From the NCBI RefSeq assembly GCF_029263155.1, contig NZ_JAJCYB010000099.1:91150-155149 (forward strand): 64,000 nt of DNA. Reading direction: 5' to 3'. Of this stretch, positions 7,531 to 15,403 are shown one piece after another; within the stretch, counting starts at the first letter, position 1; each line of letters begins with the position of its first letter. A program made the position numbers and the translations under genes. Origin of the DNA: Pseudonocardia sp. Its GTDB lineage: Bacteria; Actinomycetota; Actinomycetes; Mycobacteriales; Pseudonocardiaceae. The notes beneath the pieces were generated by a model. The model saw only the letters and a program-made list of their open reading frames with translations, was not told the DNA's origin and searched no databases.

Positions 7531-8864
7531 GGCCGCACCGCCGGGGCCGGGGCGCTCGTCGCCGTGCGGTTCCGGATCAGCAGCAGGGCCCCGGCGGCGA
7601 TCACGCCGGGGATCGCGAAGGCCAGGAAGTTGGCGTAGAGGGGGACGCCTGCGGTGAGCAGGACCCCGCCGAGCAGCGGTCCGATGATCGCGCCGATGCG
7701 GCCGACCCCCAGCGCCCAGCCGATCCCGGCCGAGCGGGCGTGCCCGGGGTAGAACTGGGCGGCGTAGGCGTTGGCGAAGATCTGCGCGGCGAAGGTCGCG
7801 CCGCCGCCCAGCGCGACCGCGGCGTAGACCCACAGCAGGTTGCTGTCGCCGAGGAAGCCGAGTGCGCCGACGAAGGCCGCGGCCACGAGGTAACTGACGA
7901 CCAGCACCAGCCGCGTGCCGTAGCGGTCGGACAGGTACCCGCCGACCCAGGTGATGACGATGCCCGCGAGGAAGAGCGTCATCAGGAACGACAGGCTCGA
8001 CCCCAGGGGGTACCCGGCCTCGATCATGAGCTGGGGCAGCCAGGTGAGCAGCCCGTAGATCATCAGCAGCACCATGAAGAACGCGATCCACAACATCGCC
8101 GTGTTCACGCCGTTCCCGTCGCGGAACAGGCTCGCGACCGGCGAGGCGGCGGCGGTCTCCCGGTCCGGTCCCCGCACCGTGAGCTCGCCGTCGGGGGGCA
8201 GGCCGGGGTCGAGCGCACGCAGGGTCCTCCCGAGCTCGTCGGTGCGGCCGCGGCGGACCAGGAACGCCGGCGCCTCGGGCAGGTACCTGATCAGCAGTGG
8301 CACCACGAGCAGCGGCAGGGCGCCCACCAGGTAGAGCGAGCGCCACCCGTAGGCCGGGATGAACACCACCCCGATCAGCGCCGCGGCGATGCCACCGACC
8401 ATGTAGCCGCTGAACATGACGCTGACCAACGTGCTGCGCAGCCGCGCGGGCGCGTACTCGGTGACCAGCGCGACCGCGTTCGGCATCACGCCGCCCAGCC
8501 CGAGACCGGCCAGGAACCGGTAGATCCCGACCTCCCACGGCGAGGTCGCGAGGAACACCGCACCGGTGAAGACCGTGTACAACACGACACACGCGATGAT
8601 CGGCATCCGCCTGCCGACCCGGTCGGCGAGCGCACCGAACGCCATCGCGCCGAGCATCATCCCGACCAGGGCACTGCTGCCGATCAGGCCGGCGGCGGCC
8701 GGGCTGATGCCGAACTCGGCGATCATGCTCGGGACGGCGGCCCCGTAGATCGTCAGGTCGTAGCCGTCGAACAGGATCACCAGCCCGCACAGGGCGACGA
8801 TCCGCATGTGGAACCGACCGAATCGGCTGCGGCCTATGGTCGTATCCAGGTCTACTGGTTGCAC
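7527..8864 (-). CDS. MFS aromatic acid:H+ symporter (AAHS family)
   Basis: This 445-residue, 12-helix major facilitator probably imports the aromatic acid used by the two downstream enzymes. The AAHS hallmark DGYDLTIYGAAVPSM lies in helix 1 (about residues 30-45), and the loop 2-3 motif GALADRVGRRMPI follows. A charged central loop (RGRTDELGRTLRALDPGL) separates the halves. The GTG at 8864 with GAGGTGGG upstream gives QPVDLDTTIGRSRFGRF, a usual AAHS N-terminus. It is the first gene of the leftward operon, divergent from an IclR gene whose probable operator lies between them at 8934-8950. Confidence 0.92.
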   Translation of the reverse strand: MQPVDLDTTIGRSRFGRFHMRIVALCGLVILFDGYDLTIYGAAVPSMIAEFGISPAAAGLIGSSALVGMMLGAMAFGALADRVGRRMPIIACVVLYTVFTGAVFLATSPWEVGIYRFLAGLGLGGVMPNAVALVTEYAPARLRSTLVSVMFSGYMVGGIAAALIGVVFIPAYGWRSLYLVGALPLLVVPLLIRYLPEAPAFLVRRGRTDELGRTLRALDPGLPPDGELTVRGPDRETAAASPVASLFRDGNGVNTAMLWIAFFMVLLMIYGLLTWLPQLMIEAGYPLGSSLSFLMTLFLAGIVITWVGGYLSDRYGTRLVLVVSYLVAAAFVGALGFLGDSNLLWVYAAVALGGGATFAAQIFANAYAAQFYPGHARSAGIGWALGVGRIGAIIGPLLGGVLLTAGVPLYANFLAFAIPGVIAAGALLLIRNRTATSAPAPAVRP

Positions 8865-8933
8865 GGGACCCACCTCGTCGTCGGGGCTGAGCGGGCACCG
8901 TCGCACCCCTCGACAGCGGTGACGTAGCACCGT

Positions 8934-8950
8934 GTTCCAGTCACTGAAAC
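8934..8950. promoter_or_regulatory. Candidate IclR operator between transporter and regulator
   Basis: The 17-bp GTTCCAGTCACTGAAAC is a near-perfect palindrome: seven of eight arm positions pair, around a single central base. It lies 70 bp upstream of the transporter start and 57 bp upstream of the divergent IclR gene, where a shared operator is expected. IclR regulators commonly bind 15-17 bp palindromes of this kind. Confidence 0.6.
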
Positions 8951-9006
8951 GGGATCGCGCGGCATGATGGCCGGGCCCCAACCCCTGCCGAGGAGACGGA
9001 GATCCG

Positions 9007-9783
9007 GTGACGACCCCGCACCCCCAGCAAGGCGTCCAGTCCATCGAGATCGGGATGCGGGTGCTCACGGCCCTCGAACGCGGTGGCGGTCCGATGCCGC
9101 TGTCGCGGATCGCCACCGACAGCGGCCTGCAGCCGAGCAAGGCCCACCGCTACCTGGTGAGCCTGCTGCGTACCGGGCTGGTCTCGCAGGAGGTCGGCAC
9201 CGGCCTCTACAACCTCGGCCCGGCCGCCCGCCGCCTCGGCGTCGAGGCGCTGCGCCGTGTCGACGAGGTGGGAACGGCCTCGCGGCACGCCTGCGCGCTG
9301 CGCGACCGCACCGGGCACACCGTCTACCTCGCGGTCTGGACCGACGCCGGTCCGAGCCTGGTGCGCCAGGACCACGGCTGGCATCCGCTGCCGATCCTGG
9401 TCCGGGTCGGGTCGATCCTGCCGATCACCGACTCGTCGCTCGGGCGCGCGTTCCTCGCCTATCTCCCCGAGCCGCTCACCCGCCCGATCCTGCAGGCTCA
9501 GCTGCAGCGGAAGGAGACCTCGGAGGTCCCGCCCGATCGGCTCGCCGAGCTGCTCGCCGAGGTCCGCCGCACCGGCCTGGCCGCGGTGCGCGGCAGCGTC
9601 ATCGCCGGTCTCAACGTCATCTCGTCGCCGGTGTTCGGTGCGGGCGGCGGTCTCGAGGTCGTCATGGGCGTCGCCATGCCGGCCCGGTTCGACGGCGATC
9701 TCGACGTCCGCCGCATCGGGGACGCGCTGCTCGCCACGACCGGTGCCGTCTCGATCGAGCTGGGCGGCGCCGACCAGGCCTGA
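9007..9783 (+). CDS. IclR family transcriptional regulator (1)
   Basis: The 258-residue protein has an N-terminal winged helix-turn-helix at about residues 10-70 (SIEIGMRVLTALERGGGPMPLSRIATDSGLQPSKAHRYLVSLLRTGLV) and a C-terminal IclR effector domain at about 75-255. The effector domain ends with VFGAGGGLEVVMGVAMPARF. IclR proteins of aromatic pathways act as repressors or activators that sense the acid substrate. Divergence from the transporter-hydroxylase-dioxygenase genes suggests control of that set. GTG start with GAGGAGACGGAG upstream. Confidence 0.92.
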   Translation: MTTPHPQQGVQSIEIGMRVLTALERGGGPMPLSRIATDSGLQPSKAHRYLVSLLRTGLVSQEVGTGLYNLGPAARRLGVEALRRVDEVGTASRHACALRDRTGHTVYLAVWTDAGPSLVRQDHGWHPLPILVRVGSILPITDSSLGRAFLAYLPEPLTRPILQAQLQRKETSEVPPDRLAELLAEVRRTGLAAVRGSVIAGLNVISSPVFGAGGGLEVVMGVAMPARFDGDLDVRRIGDALLATTGAVSIELGGADQA

Positions 9784-9801
9784 CGGCGTTCTACATTACG
9801 T

Positions 9802-9816
9802 ATTGCGTTACACAAT
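9802..9816. promoter_or_regulatory. Candidate IclR operator/promoter before second IclR gene
   Basis: ATTGCGTTACACAAT is a 15-bp palindrome in which six of seven arm positions pair. It sits in an unusually AT-rich patch (about 9786-9825) in an otherwise very GC-rich region, 78 bp before the second IclR gene, and is probably an operator within that gene's promoter. It differs from the 8934-8950 site, so the two regulators probably have different specificities. Confidence 0.6.
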
Positions 9817-9894
9817 GCAGAATCGTAGGGTCGGCAGGGCCCTGTCGACGCCGGAGCGCGGCGGGTGATCTCGGAGCGGAGAGAGGACCACCGC

Positions 9895-10668
9895 ATGAGC
9901 GACGTCGAGGTGCCGACGGTGTCCGACGGTGCGCCCTCCAAGCTCGGTCGGGCGCTTCGCCTGCTCAGGGCGTTCGAACCCGGTGACACCGAGCTCAGCC
10001 TCGCGGAGCTGGTGCGCCGGACGAGTCTCCCGAAGGCCACCGCACACCGGCTGCTCGGCGAGCTCGCGGAGTGGGAACTCGTCGAGCGCAGCGGCACCGG
10101 GCACCGCCTCGGGGTCCGGCTCTTCGAACTCGGTGCCCTGGTCCCGCTGCAGCACCGCCTCCGCGCGGCCGCCGAGCCCTACCTCACCGACCTGTTCGAG
10201 AGCACCCGCGCCACCGTGCACCTGGCGGTGCTGGACGGCTCCGACGTGGTCTACGTGCACAAGCTCGGGAGCCGCCACTGCCCCGTCGTGCAGTCCCGGC
10301 TCGGCGGGCGGATGCCGGCGTACTGCACCGGGGTCGGGAAGGCACTGCTCGCCCACGCCCCGCCCGCCACGGTGCAGCAGGTGCTGAGCGACGAGCTGGT
10401 ACGGCGCACCCCGCGCACCGTCGTGGCCCCCGGCCTGGTCCTGCGCGAGCTGCGGGCGGCGCGCGGGCGCGGCTTCGCCGTCGAGCACGAGGAGTCCACG
10501 CGCGGCATCGGCTGCGTCGCGGCGCCCGTGCTCGGGACCGACCGGCAGGCGATGGCCGCCGTGTCGGTCACCGGATGGGCCCACCGGCTCGACGTCGACC
10601 GGCTCGCACCGGCGGTGCGTGCGGCGGCTCTGGGCATCGCACGGGCCGTGCAGCACACGAGCGCGTGA
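9895..10668 (+). CDS. IclR family transcriptional regulator (2)
   Basis: A 257-residue IclR protein, clearly different from its neighbour. The winged helix-turn-helix spans about residues 15-70 (LGRALRLLRAFEPGDTELSLAELVRRTSLPKATAHRLLGELAEWELVER). The effector domain includes TVHLAVLDGSDVVYVHKLGS and GRMPAYCTGVGKALLAHA. The ATG at 9895 is preferred over the upstream ATG at 9865 because an AGAGGA site precedes it. No target gene is obvious on its own strand, so it may regulate itself, the aromatic set, or genes elsewhere. The next gene runs convergently. Confidence 0.9.
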   Translation: MSDVEVPTVSDGAPSKLGRALRLLRAFEPGDTELSLAELVRRTSLPKATAHRLLGELAEWELVERSGTGHRLGVRLFELGALVPLQHRLRAAAEPYLTDLFESTRATVHLAVLDGSDVVYVHKLGSRHCPVVQSRLGGRMPAYCTGVGKALLAHAPPATVQQVLSDELVRRTPRTVVAPGLVLRELRAARGRGFAVEHEESTRGIGCVAAPVLGTDRQAMAAVSVTGWAHRLDVDRLAPAVRAAALGIARAVQHTSA

Positions 10669-10710
10669 CCCGGCACGCGGCGGAGCCGGATCGGCACCGC
10701 CCCGAAGTGC

Positions 10711-11523
10711 TCAGCGACTGGCCGCTCGCCGGTACTGGTGGTTGGCCAGCGGCACGAAGACCGCCAGGATGATCACGACCCAGATCAGCGTGTAGAGCTC
10801 CGGGTTGGCCAGGGACCATGCCGTGGACGGGACCGCGTCGGGGTTCGGATCGGGGTTGCCGAACAGGTCGCGCGCGGACTGCGTGACCGCCGAGACCGGG
10901 TTCCACTCGGCGAACGTGCGCAGCGGGCCGGGCAGCGTGTCGAGCGGCACGAACGTGTTGGCCGCGAACGTGAGCGGGAAGGTGACGATGAACGACGCGT
11001 TGTTGACGACCTCCGGGCTCGGCACCAGCAGCCCGACCCACGCCATCACCCACGAGATCGCGTAGGCGAACAGCAGGAGCAGCAGGAATCCGGCCAGCGC
11101 CTCGCCGACCGAGGTGTTGATGCGCCAGCCGATGAGCAGCCCGGTCAGCGACATCACGATCAGCACGATCACGTTGTTGAGGACGTCGGACAGCGTGCGC
11201 CCGGTGAGCACCGCCGAGGGCGCCATCGGCAGTGACCGGAACCGGTCGACGATCCCCTTGCGGACGTCCTCGGCCATCGCCGCCCCGGTGATCGTGGCCC
11301 CCAGCACGACGGTCTGGGCGAAGATGCCGGCCATCAGGAACTCGCGGTACCCCGAACCGCCGCCGGCCGGGTCGATCGCGCCGCCGAAGACGTAGGCGAA
11401 CAGCAGCACGAACATGATCGGCGACAGCGTGGTGAAGACCAGCAGGTCGGGCACCCGCTTGATCTTGATCAGGTTGCGCTTGGCCACCACGGCCGAGTCG
11501 GACACGACATCGAGCACGCTCAT
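10711..11523 (-). CDS. ABC-2 type exporter permease (DrrB-like)
   Basis: This is a 270-residue integral membrane subunit with six predicted helices, of the ABC-2 family that pairs with DrrA-type ATPases in drug or lipid export. The conserved region around MAEDVRKGIVDRFRSLPMAPSAVLTGRTLSD (residues about 88-120) is the ABC-2 signature before helix 3. The ATG at 11523 overlaps the ATPase stop by four bases, so the two subunits are made together. The substrate is unknown. Confidence 0.92.
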   Translation of the reverse strand: MSVLDVVSDSAVVAKRNLIKIKRVPDLLVFTTLSPIMFVLLFAYVFGGAIDPAGGGSGYREFLMAGIFAQTVVLGATITGAAMAEDVRKGIVDRFRSLPMAPSAVLTGRTLSDVLNNVIVLIVMSLTGLLIGWRINTSVGEALAGFLLLLLFAYAISWVMAWVGLLVPSPEVVNNASFIVTFPLTFAANTFVPLDTLPGPLRTFAEWNPVSAVTQSARDLFGNPDPNPDAVPSTAWSLANPELYTLIWVVIILAVFVPLANHQYRRAASR

Positions 11524-12473
11524 GGACCGTCCTCCGTGGCGCCCTGCCCGGTGAGGGTGAGGAACACGTCGTCGAGCGTGGGCCGGCGCAGACCGGCGTC
11601 GTCGACCGGCACGCCGGCGTCGGCGATCCGGCCGAGCGCCTCGCGGAGCAGGTCGACCCCGCCGGTGACCGGCATGAGCACGCAGCGCCGGTGCTCGTCG
11701 AGCACGGGCGCGGCCACCCCGAGCGGGGCCAGCAGCGCACCCACCTCGCCGAGCCGCCCGACGTCGGTGACGGTGATCTCCAGCCGCTCGCCCCCGACCT
11801 GCGCCTTGAGCTGGTCGGCGGTACCGCGCGCGATGACCCGGCCGTGGTCGATCACGACGATGTCGTCGGCGAGGACGTCGGCCTCCTCCAGGTACTGCGT
11901 GGTCAGCAGCAGCGTGGTGCCCCCGGCCACGAGCTTCTGGATCACCGCCCACATGTCGGTGCGGCTGCGGGGGTCCAGGCCCGTGGTGGGCTCGTCGAGG
12001 AAGAGCACCGGAGGGGCCGCGACCAGCGCGCCCGCGAGGTCGAGCCGGCGCCGCATGCCGCCGGAGTAGGTGCGGGCCGGGCGGTTGCCCGCGTCGACCA
12101 GGTCGAACTGGGCCAGCAGCTCCCGCGCCCGCTCCCGGCTCCGCCTGCGGCCCAGGTGGTAGAGGCGGCCGATCATGTCGAGGTTCTCGTAGCCGGTGAG
12201 GTACTCGTCGACGGCGGCGTACTGCCCGGACAGGCCGAGCCTGCGTCGCACGGACCCCGGATCGCGCAGTACGTCGATCCCGCCCACCTCGGCCTGCCCG
12301 GCGTCGGGTGCCAGCAACGTGGTGAGGATGCGCACGACCGTGGTCTTGCCGGCGCCGTTGGGACCCAGCAGACCCAGCACCGTGCCCTCGGGCACGGCGA
12401 TGTCCACGCCGTCGAGCGCGGTGACGCTCCCGTAGCGCTTCACCAGGCCCGAGGCCCGGATCGCGTCCTTCAT
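11520..12473 (-). CDS. ABC exporter ATPase (DrrA-like)
   Basis: The 317-residue ATPase shows Walker A GPNGAGKTT near residues 38-46, signature YSGGMRRRLDLA near 133-144 and Walker B PPVLFLDEPTTGLDPRSR near 152-170, followed by the H-loop-equivalent TTQYLEEAD. The DrrA-type C-terminal extension (about 225-310) is present. ATG 12473 was chosen because it begins MKDAIRASGLVKRYG at the family start; the longer upstream frame is noncoding. It forms a two-gene operon with the permease and probably drives export of a hydrophobic compound or lipid. Confidence 0.93.
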   Translation of the reverse strand: MKDAIRASGLVKRYGSVTALDGVDIAVPEGTVLGLLGPNGAGKTTVVRILTTLLAPDAGQAEVGGIDVLRDPGSVRRRLGLSGQYAAVDEYLTGYENLDMIGRLYHLGRRRSRERARELLAQFDLVDAGNRPARTYSGGMRRRLDLAGALVAAPPVLFLDEPTTGLDPRSRTDMWAVIQKLVAGGTTLLLTTQYLEEADVLADDIVVIDHGRVIARGTADQLKAQVGGERLEITVTDVGRLGEVGALLAPLGVAAPVLDEHRRCVLMPVTGGVDLLREALGRIADAGVPVDDAGLRRPTLDDVFLTLTGQGATEDGP

Positions 12474-12554
12474 GGCACCCCCCGGTCGTGTCGGGGCCCA
12501 CTGTGCCCGAACCCCCCGACAATCTCGTGGAGGTTTCGGACCAGGATGGTGCGC

Positions 12555-13544
12555 ATGACGGTGCGCTGGGGAATCGTGGGTCCGGGCCGGATCGCGGCGA
12601 AGGTCGTGGCGGACTTCCCGCACGTGCCCGGTGCGGAGGTGGTGGCCGTGGCCTCCCGCTCGGCCGAGCGGGCCGGCCGGTTCGCCGCGGAGCACGGCAT
12701 CGGCCGGGCGCACGGCTCGTACCGCGCGATCGTCGACGACGACGGGGTCGACGTCCTCTACATCGCCACCCCGCACCCCCAGCACCGGGCGATCGCGCTC
12801 GCCGCGCTGCGGGCGGGCAAGGCCGTACTCGTGGAGAAGGCGTTCACCGTGACCCCTGCCGCCACCCGCGAGATCGTCGCCGTCGCCGCGGAGACCGGAA
12901 CCTTCGCGATGGAGGCGATGTGGACCCGGTTCCAGCCGGCGATCGTCCGGATGCGGGAGCTGCTGGCCGACGGCGCGATCGGGGAGGTGCAGTCCGTGCA
13001 GGCCGATCTCGGGGCCCAGCACCCCACCGATCCCGCGGATCGCTTCTACGACCCGTCCGTCGGGGGAGGGGCATTGTTCGACGTCGGCGTGTACCCGATC
13101 TCGTTCGCACAGATGGTCCTGGGCACCCCACGGACCGTCACCGCACACGGGGTGCTGAGCGAGACCGGCGTGGACGTGGAGGAGGCGATGCTGCTCGGCT
13201 GGCCCGGCGGACGCAGCGCGTCGCTGCTGGCGTCGCTGCGCTGTGCCACACCCGGCCGGGCGCGCGTCGTCGGCACCGAGGGATGGATCGACGTGCCACC
13301 GCGCTTCCACCACCCGTCGCAGATCGTGCTGTGCCGCAACGGGTCCGAGCCGCGGACCGTCGAGGCGCCTGCCACCGGGGCCGGGTACGCCCACGAGCTG
13401 CGGGAGGTGACCGACTGCGTCGCCGCCGGGCGGACCGAGAGCACCGTGATGCCGCTCGCGGACACCGTGATCGTGCAGGACGTGATGGACGAGGTGGCGC
13501 GGCAGCTCGGGATGGCCGTGCGGGAGGGCCCCGCCGAGCTGTAG
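12555..13544 (+). CDS. Gfo/Idh/MocA family oxidoreductase
   Basis: The 329-residue NAD(P)-dependent dehydrogenase has an N-terminal Rossmann domain (WGIVGPGRIAAKVVADF at residues 5-21), the EKAFTVTP motif near 95-102 (the family EKP-type segment with Ala in place of the usual Pro), and a C-terminal substrate domain with GGGALFDVGVYPISFAQMVLG. The GGGxxxDxGxYP motif is characteristic of trans-1,2-dihydrobenzenediol and glucose-fructose oxidoreductase-like members. The substrate is unknown. The gene stands alone, divergent from the ABC exporter and followed by a clear terminator-like hairpin. Confidence 0.88.
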   Translation: MTVRWGIVGPGRIAAKVVADFPHVPGAEVVAVASRSAERAGRFAAEHGIGRAHGSYRAIVDDDGVDVLYIATPHPQHRAIALAALRAGKAVLVEKAFTVTPAATREIVAVAAETGTFAMEAMWTRFQPAIVRMRELLADGAIGEVQSVQADLGAQHPTDPADRFYDPSVGGGALFDVGVYPISFAQMVLGTPRTVTAHGVLSETGVDVEEAMLLGWPGGRSASLLASLRCATPGRARVVGTEGWIDVPPRFHHPSQIVLCRNGSEPRTVEAPATGAGYAHELREVTDCVAAGRTESTVMPLADTVIVQDVMDEVARQLGMAVREGPAEL

Positions 13545-13556
13545 CGGGGGGTCGGC

Positions 13557-13595
13557 CGGAGAGACCGTCCACCCCCTCCTGCGGAGGTCTCTCCG
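13557..13595 (+). terminator. Hairpin terminator after the Gfo/Idh gene
   Basis: CGGAGAGACC (13557-13566) is exactly complementary to GGTCTCTCCG (13586-13595) across a 19-base loop. It begins 12 bases after the stop codon. As usual in high-GC actinobacteria it lacks a T-tract. Confidence 0.6.
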
Positions 13596-13777
13596 TGCCG
13601 GAACCAGAGCTATACCCACGGTCGGGCGCGCACAACTCGGCCATGCCCCGCATTCGTCCGGCGGACAGCGACACGTCGCTGGGTGGACACCGCGTGACGG
13701 CGCGGGCCCGGATGGCCGAGTGCGCGGGACACCGCCCTCCCCGTAGCGTCCCCCGCGCAGCCGGCGAGGGGAACACC

Positions 13778-14749
13778 GTGACGGACTCGTTGATGCGACT
13801 GCACATCTCGACCGGCGACCCCGACGAGGCACACCAGTGGCTCAGCGACGCCTACGCCGACCACCGGGTCACCCTGTCCGGCCGGAGCACGGCGTTCCGC
13901 TTCACCCACAGCGTGGCCGACTGCGGACTGCTCAAGGTCGGGGTGGCCCGCCACACCATGACGCTGCACGGCACCTGGGAGCCCCTCGACGACATCATGC
14001 TGTTCAGCCACCTGCTCACCGGCCGGTTCACGATCCGCTCGCCGCACGACGAGGTGGCGGCCGGCCCCGGTGACGTGTTCGGCTACGACCCGGACACCCT
14101 GATGCAGGTCGAGTGGAACGACATCAAGATGGCCCAGGTCCGCATCCAGCGCTCGGCGATGGAACGGCTGGCCGCCGAGATGCTCGGGGACGACCGCGGC
14201 TCGGTCCCCGTCGGTTTCGACCTCGCCCGCCCGGTCACCGCGGCGAAGGCCGTGCACTGGAAACGGCTGATGCAGTACGTCACCACCGACGTCGCCACGA
14301 GCCCGGGCGTGCACGGCAGCCCTCTGGTGATGCGGCACGTGCAGCGCCTGGTCGTGGCCACCGCGCTGGCGACGTTCCCGAACTCGACGCTGACCGGGAC
14401 ACCCGTGCCGGCCGGGTACGCCTCGCCGGACGCCGTACGGCGGGCCGTCGAGTTCATCGAGGAGCACGCGGGCTCCGACATCGACCTCACGGCGGTGGCC
14501 GAGGCCGCGCACGTGGGGCCGAGGGCGCTGCAGCGGGCCTTCCGGCGCACCCTCGACATCACGCCCCTGGGCTACCTGCGCTCGGTGCGCCTCGACCGCG
14601 CGCACGCGGAACTGCGCACGGCCGACCCGGGTGCGGGCGCCACGGTCAGCGGGATCGCCGGCCGCTGGGGGTTCGGGCATCCGGGCCGGTTCGCGGCCGA
14701 CTACCGCGCCCGCTTCGGCCGTTCCCCGAGCGAGACGCTGCGCAACTGA
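13778..14749 (+). CDS. AraC family transcriptional regulator
   Basis: A 323-residue protein with an N-terminal AraC-binding-like domain (about 1-190; HSVADCGLLKVGVARHTMTLHG and FSHLLTGRFTIRSPHDEVAAGPGDVFGYDP) and a C-terminal double helix-turn-helix (about 225-323; DIDLTAVAEAAHVGPRALQRAFRRTLDITPLGYLRSVRL, then GIAGRWGFGHPGRFAADYRARFGRSPSETLR). The GTG at 13778 has GCGAGGGGAA upstream. The upstream 230 bp holds only the preceding gene's terminator. No partner gene is adjacent, so its regulon is not evident. Confidence 0.9.
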   Translation: MTDSLMRLHISTGDPDEAHQWLSDAYADHRVTLSGRSTAFRFTHSVADCGLLKVGVARHTMTLHGTWEPLDDIMLFSHLLTGRFTIRSPHDEVAAGPGDVFGYDPDTLMQVEWNDIKMAQVRIQRSAMERLAAEMLGDDRGSVPVGFDLARPVTAAKAVHWKRLMQYVTTDVATSPGVHGSPLVMRHVQRLVVATALATFPNSTLTGTPVPAGYASPDAVRRAVEFIEEHAGSDIDLTAVAEAAHVGPRALQRAFRRTLDITPLGYLRSVRLDRAHAELRTADPGAGATVSGIAGRWGFGHPGRFAADYRARFGRSPSETLRN

Positions 14750-14826
14750 GCCGGATGTCGCAGATTGCGTCAGCGGCACGTTCGGGCATGCGCCACACTG
14801 GCGGCCCCGTCCCGTGAGGAGCGACG

Positions 14827-15321
14827 ATGCTCAAGATGCGCGTACTGCGGCTGGTGGTGCACGTCCGGACCCGGGAGCCGGTGCTGCTGCTCGGTGAGGT
14901 CGACGGCGAACGGTGCCTGCCGGTGTTCCTGCGCCGGGCCCAGGCGGACATGATCGCGCTCGGCGAGCGCGGGGAGTCGGACCCCGAACTGCCCCAGGAC
15001 ATGCTGCTGCCCATCGTGCGCGGTCTGGGCCACGAGCTGCACGGCGTCGAGATCGTGGCGCTGGTGGACAGCATCTTCCAGGCCGAGCTGGTGTTCGACG
15101 GCGGCACCCGCGTACAGGCCCGGCCCAGCGACGTCCTCGCGATCGCGGTGCGCGAGGGGCTGCCGATCGGGGTCGCCGACGAGATCCTCGACGAGGTGGG
15201 CCAGCCCATCGCGGACCTGTTCCCGCACGGCACCGACGCGCCGCCGGAGAAGCAGCTGGAGGACTTCAAGAAGTTCATCGACGAGGTCTCCCCCGAGGAC
15301 TTCGCCCCCCCGGCGCCCTGA
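14827..15321 (+). CDS. Bifunctional nuclease family protein (BFN, DUF151)
   Basis: This 164-residue protein matches the small BFN family found in most actinobacteria. Conserved features are the EPVLLLGEVDGERCLPVFL strand-turn-strand near residues 17-36, the LPIVRGLGHELHGVEIVALVDSIFQAELVF core and RPSDVLAIAVREGLPIGVADEILDE near 100-125. A plant homologue has RNase and DNase activity; the bacterial role is unclear, although M. tuberculosis and Thermotoga structures exist. The acidic C-terminal tail (EKQLEDFKKFIDEVSPEDF) is typical. The ATG at 14827 has GAGGAGCG upstream. It converges with the TPM-domain gene. Confidence 0.9.
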   Translation: MLKMRVLRLVVHVRTREPVLLLGEVDGERCLPVFLRRAQADMIALGERGESDPELPQDMLLPIVRGLGHELHGVEIVALVDSIFQAELVFDGGTRVQARPSDVLAIAVREGLPIGVADEILDEVGQPIADLFPHGTDAPPEKQLEDFKKFIDEVSPEDFAPPAP

Positions 15322-15343
15322 ACCCGGCCCGGCCCCGGCGCCG

Positions 15344-15403
15344 CGATCACGGCGGGATGGTCGCTCGACGATCCCGGGTTGCGGCCGGCCGCCCCTGATC
15401 GTT
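15344..15403. repeat. TGATCAAGG-family dyad, degenerate copy A
   Basis: GATCACGGCGGGATGGTCG (15345-15363) and the CCCCTGATCG near 15392-15401 resemble the left and right ends of the dyads at 33218-33275, 54557-54614 and 54660-54716. The inner symmetry is weaker. It sits between the stops of two convergent genes and could serve as a bidirectional terminator. Confidence 0.45.
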
